From contig JARCOQ010000017.1 of NCBI GenBank assembly GCA_029207755.1, forward strand, positions 11,420,945 through 11,484,944: a stretch of 64,000 nucleotides of DNA, in the 5' to 3' direction. Position numbers and translations under genes: made by a program. Under the pieces are notes generated by a model. It saw only the letters and a list, made by a program, of their open reading frames with translations. It was not told where the DNA came from and made no database searches. Origin of the DNA: Chamaea fasciata (lineage: Eukaryota; Chordata; Aves; Passeriformes; Sylviidae). The first letter of the stretch is position 1. Each line of letters starts with the position of its first letter. Positions 61,880 to 64,000 of the stretch are shown piece after piece.

Positions 61880-62280
61880 ATAAGGAACCATTAATGAGCC
61901 CTCTGCCTTGGTTTCAATTACACCGTGAAATTAATTTAATGCACTTTAGGAATACAAGAGGTAATCGCTCTCTCTTGGTAAGAGGTTGCAATTTTCTCTA
62001 ATAAAGTGTCGATATAAATATGTTGCTTTAAGACAGGGAGAACAAGTCAGTTAATTCAGAAAGAATGGGACATATTAAAACAAATGCTGTCAAGGAAACC
62101 AAATGGCAAAACCTATAAATAACCCATCTGAATGAAGATTGTATGGCAGAGAGCTGGTAAATTGAGGTTTAATTATAAACATTTTTAAAGAGTGTTTTAT
62201 GTTAATGAGATGCATCCGAGTGCCTAATGCTGTGAAAGATAACATTAGTCCAGTAATTAAAAGATTAAAAAAAATAAAAT
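61880..62280. promoter_or_regulatory. Candidate conserved non-coding element block
   Basis: AT-rich non-repetitive DNA dense in homeodomain-like cores (AATTAATTTAATGCAC, TTTAATTATAAAC, CCAGTAATTAAAAG), a POU/octamer-like TTAATGAGATGCAT, and retained CpGs (GGTAATCGC, GTGTCGAT, GCATCCGAG). Only conservation analysis would decide. Confidence 0.28.
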
Positions 62281-62805
62281 AGGAGTAGCCCATGTGAGGA
62301 GGGAAGTGGCAAGAGATCTGAGACCAAGGAATCTGAAAAGAAATACACATGTAGATACAAAAGGTTCATAATGTTTAACATGCTGGCAGAGTGTGGGATG
62401 GCTACACAGAGCGGACAAACACCGGGAGCTTCCTGATGGATCACCCAAGGTCACCCAGCAACGGCTGCTGGTGGGTCCCTGCCACTGGCCCTCCCAGGGG
62501 GGCACTGGATGGAGGGAAAGGACCTCAGGGGATGTGCTGGCCCAGCTAGGGACCTGCTGCTCTGAAATGCTGATGCCGTTCCCTCCTCCCAACATTTAAT
62601 AACCCAAAACAAAAGGATTTGAGAGCTTTTTCTTGCCACCACAAGAATCAAGTTCATCTAACCAGGAGCAGCACTCAGAGAACCATGAAGGGAGAGCAGC
62701 ACCAGGGAGCTGGGCTGAGCTGAAAAGCGCTCATCTGAGCAGCCTATTTCTGGCTAGAGAGGAGGGAAGAAAAGCTGGGAAAGCTCCAAATTTTAATTTA
62801 AGGGG

Positions 62806-62855
62806 GTTTTTTTTTGTTTTTTTTTTTTTTTTTTTTTTGTTTGTTTTTTTTTTCA
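62806..62855. repeat. T-rich tract
   Basis: Long T runs interrupted by single G residues, a likely site of length variation. Confidence 0.92.
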
Positions 62856-64000
62856 GTGGACTAAACCACTTTTAAAGAGTGCTCTGCTTTCCTTTTCTTG
62901 GGACACAGAAAGCGAACACTCCCTGGCAGCCTGCTGGAGGAGAGGCGTGGAACAGCCCCGTGCATCTCTCAAGCAATTAAAGAGACTCGGCTTCTGAGCA
63001 GGTGCCTTGCAGCAACACCCAGGATGTGTTACAATCCCCCAGTAACACATGCCTAACACATTTCACTGCCTAATTACTCCCACACTCACGTTTAGTGCCC
63101 TTGTTAATCCAGCTCTTCAAGAGAATTCCTGCCTTGCTTAAGGACGCCTCGATCCTAATCTTCCTGTCACTGGTGTAAATCAGAACTCATTTCACTGCTG
63201 CTAATGGAGCTGCTGCAGTGACAAATGTCTGGGAATGGGAAAATTAGGCCTCTGTTCCAAAATGAACATTTAGTCTGGCACAAGTAGTATGTATTTATTT
63301 TCTTGTATCAATTCTTTTTTTTTCCCCTCTGGTACCAAATCAAAGGAGAGCTTTTAATGCTGAGATTAACCCTGACTCTAAAAAAAGGGGTTTTTTTCCT
63401 GATTCCCAAAGACACCACAGTGGCATCCTCACTGGCAGCTCTGCTGATTTTGTTCAAGACAGTCTTCAGGTTTGCTCCTTGTACCCTCAGGAAAACACCA
63501 ATGCAAATAAAGGGGAATACAGAGCAATGCCATTAAGGATAATCAATGTAATAAGCAGACAGAAGACAGCACAGACACAGGAGGTCATCTAGAACATTCC
63601 AGCTATCAGCCTTCCATCAGGACACAGCGCAATTACAGTTTTGTGAGTGTCTCTGTGCACTGCCCCACTGCAGAGAGAGGCCAGGTCCAGCACCCCTCTC
63701 CAGGGGCTGTCCCTTTATCCATATGGAGTTAATGTATGGTGGGAATGCACAGGACACAAGGAAACCTGAAACTGTGGGAAAGCTCACACAACCACGTTGT
63801 CCAGCTGCAGCTCAGCAGTGGAAGCTCCTGTGACATTCCCACAGCTTGTGGTGCTCCCTTGCCTGCCAGCCCTGCTCCTTTGGAGGGCTGAAATTAGCTG
63901 GGGCGTTCCAGGCTCCGTGCTGAGGGCCAGCCACGGGGAATTACAGCACTGCAGCTCAGAGCCAGGCCAAGAGGAAAAGGATTTCCACAGAGATTTCTGC

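Overview
This window is vertebrate nuclear DNA, most likely from a bird and possibly a songbird. It shows short coding exons with canonical splice sites separated by long introns, and about a dozen degraded copies of the avian CR1 LINE 3' end in both orientations. There is also a passerine-like LTR fragment, and there are many T-rich and A-rich microsatellites. Nothing bacterial, phage or CRISPR-like is present.

The only protein-coding gene I can support is on the minus strand. It is the middle part of a type R2B receptor protein tyrosine phosphatase, best matched to PTPRT (RPTP-rho). Ten consecutive exons can be read from high to low coordinates. They encode the transmembrane segment (52447-52582), a 30-nt juxtamembrane microexon (47335-47364), a juxtamembrane exon (37466-37614), the wedge/D1 entry (20891-21078) and six D1 catalytic-domain exons (15194-15281, 7506-7582, 6595-6631, 5592-5689, 3694-3810, 2254-2408). 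The phases chain without a break over 1,075 nt. The last exon ends two bases after the catalytic cysteine codon. The rest of D1, all of D2, and the extracellular MAM, Ig and FN3 domains lie outside the window.

Everything else is intron: about 16.4 kb, 9.7 kb, 7.6 kb, 5.6 kb and 5.1 kb for the large complete ones, 0.9-1.8 kb for the small ones, and at least 11.4 kb open at the upstream end. The introns hold CR1 fragments, one LTR-like insertion, microsatellites, several inverted or tandem repeats, and AT-rich blocks that look like candidate conserved non-coding elements.

The items most worth a second look are: a GC-AG intron after the 37-nt exon; a 44-bp tandem duplication that copies the splice-donor flank of the next exon; an RBFOX-type TGCATG placed 140 nt downstream of the neuronal-looking microexon; a possible lost NAGNAG acceptor at the wedge exon; a SOX-dimer-like inverted pair; a roughly 75-bp imperfect inverted repeat; a 17-bp perfect hairpin; and a 301-codon intronic open frame of unknown meaning. 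I did not find a new multi-gene system here.
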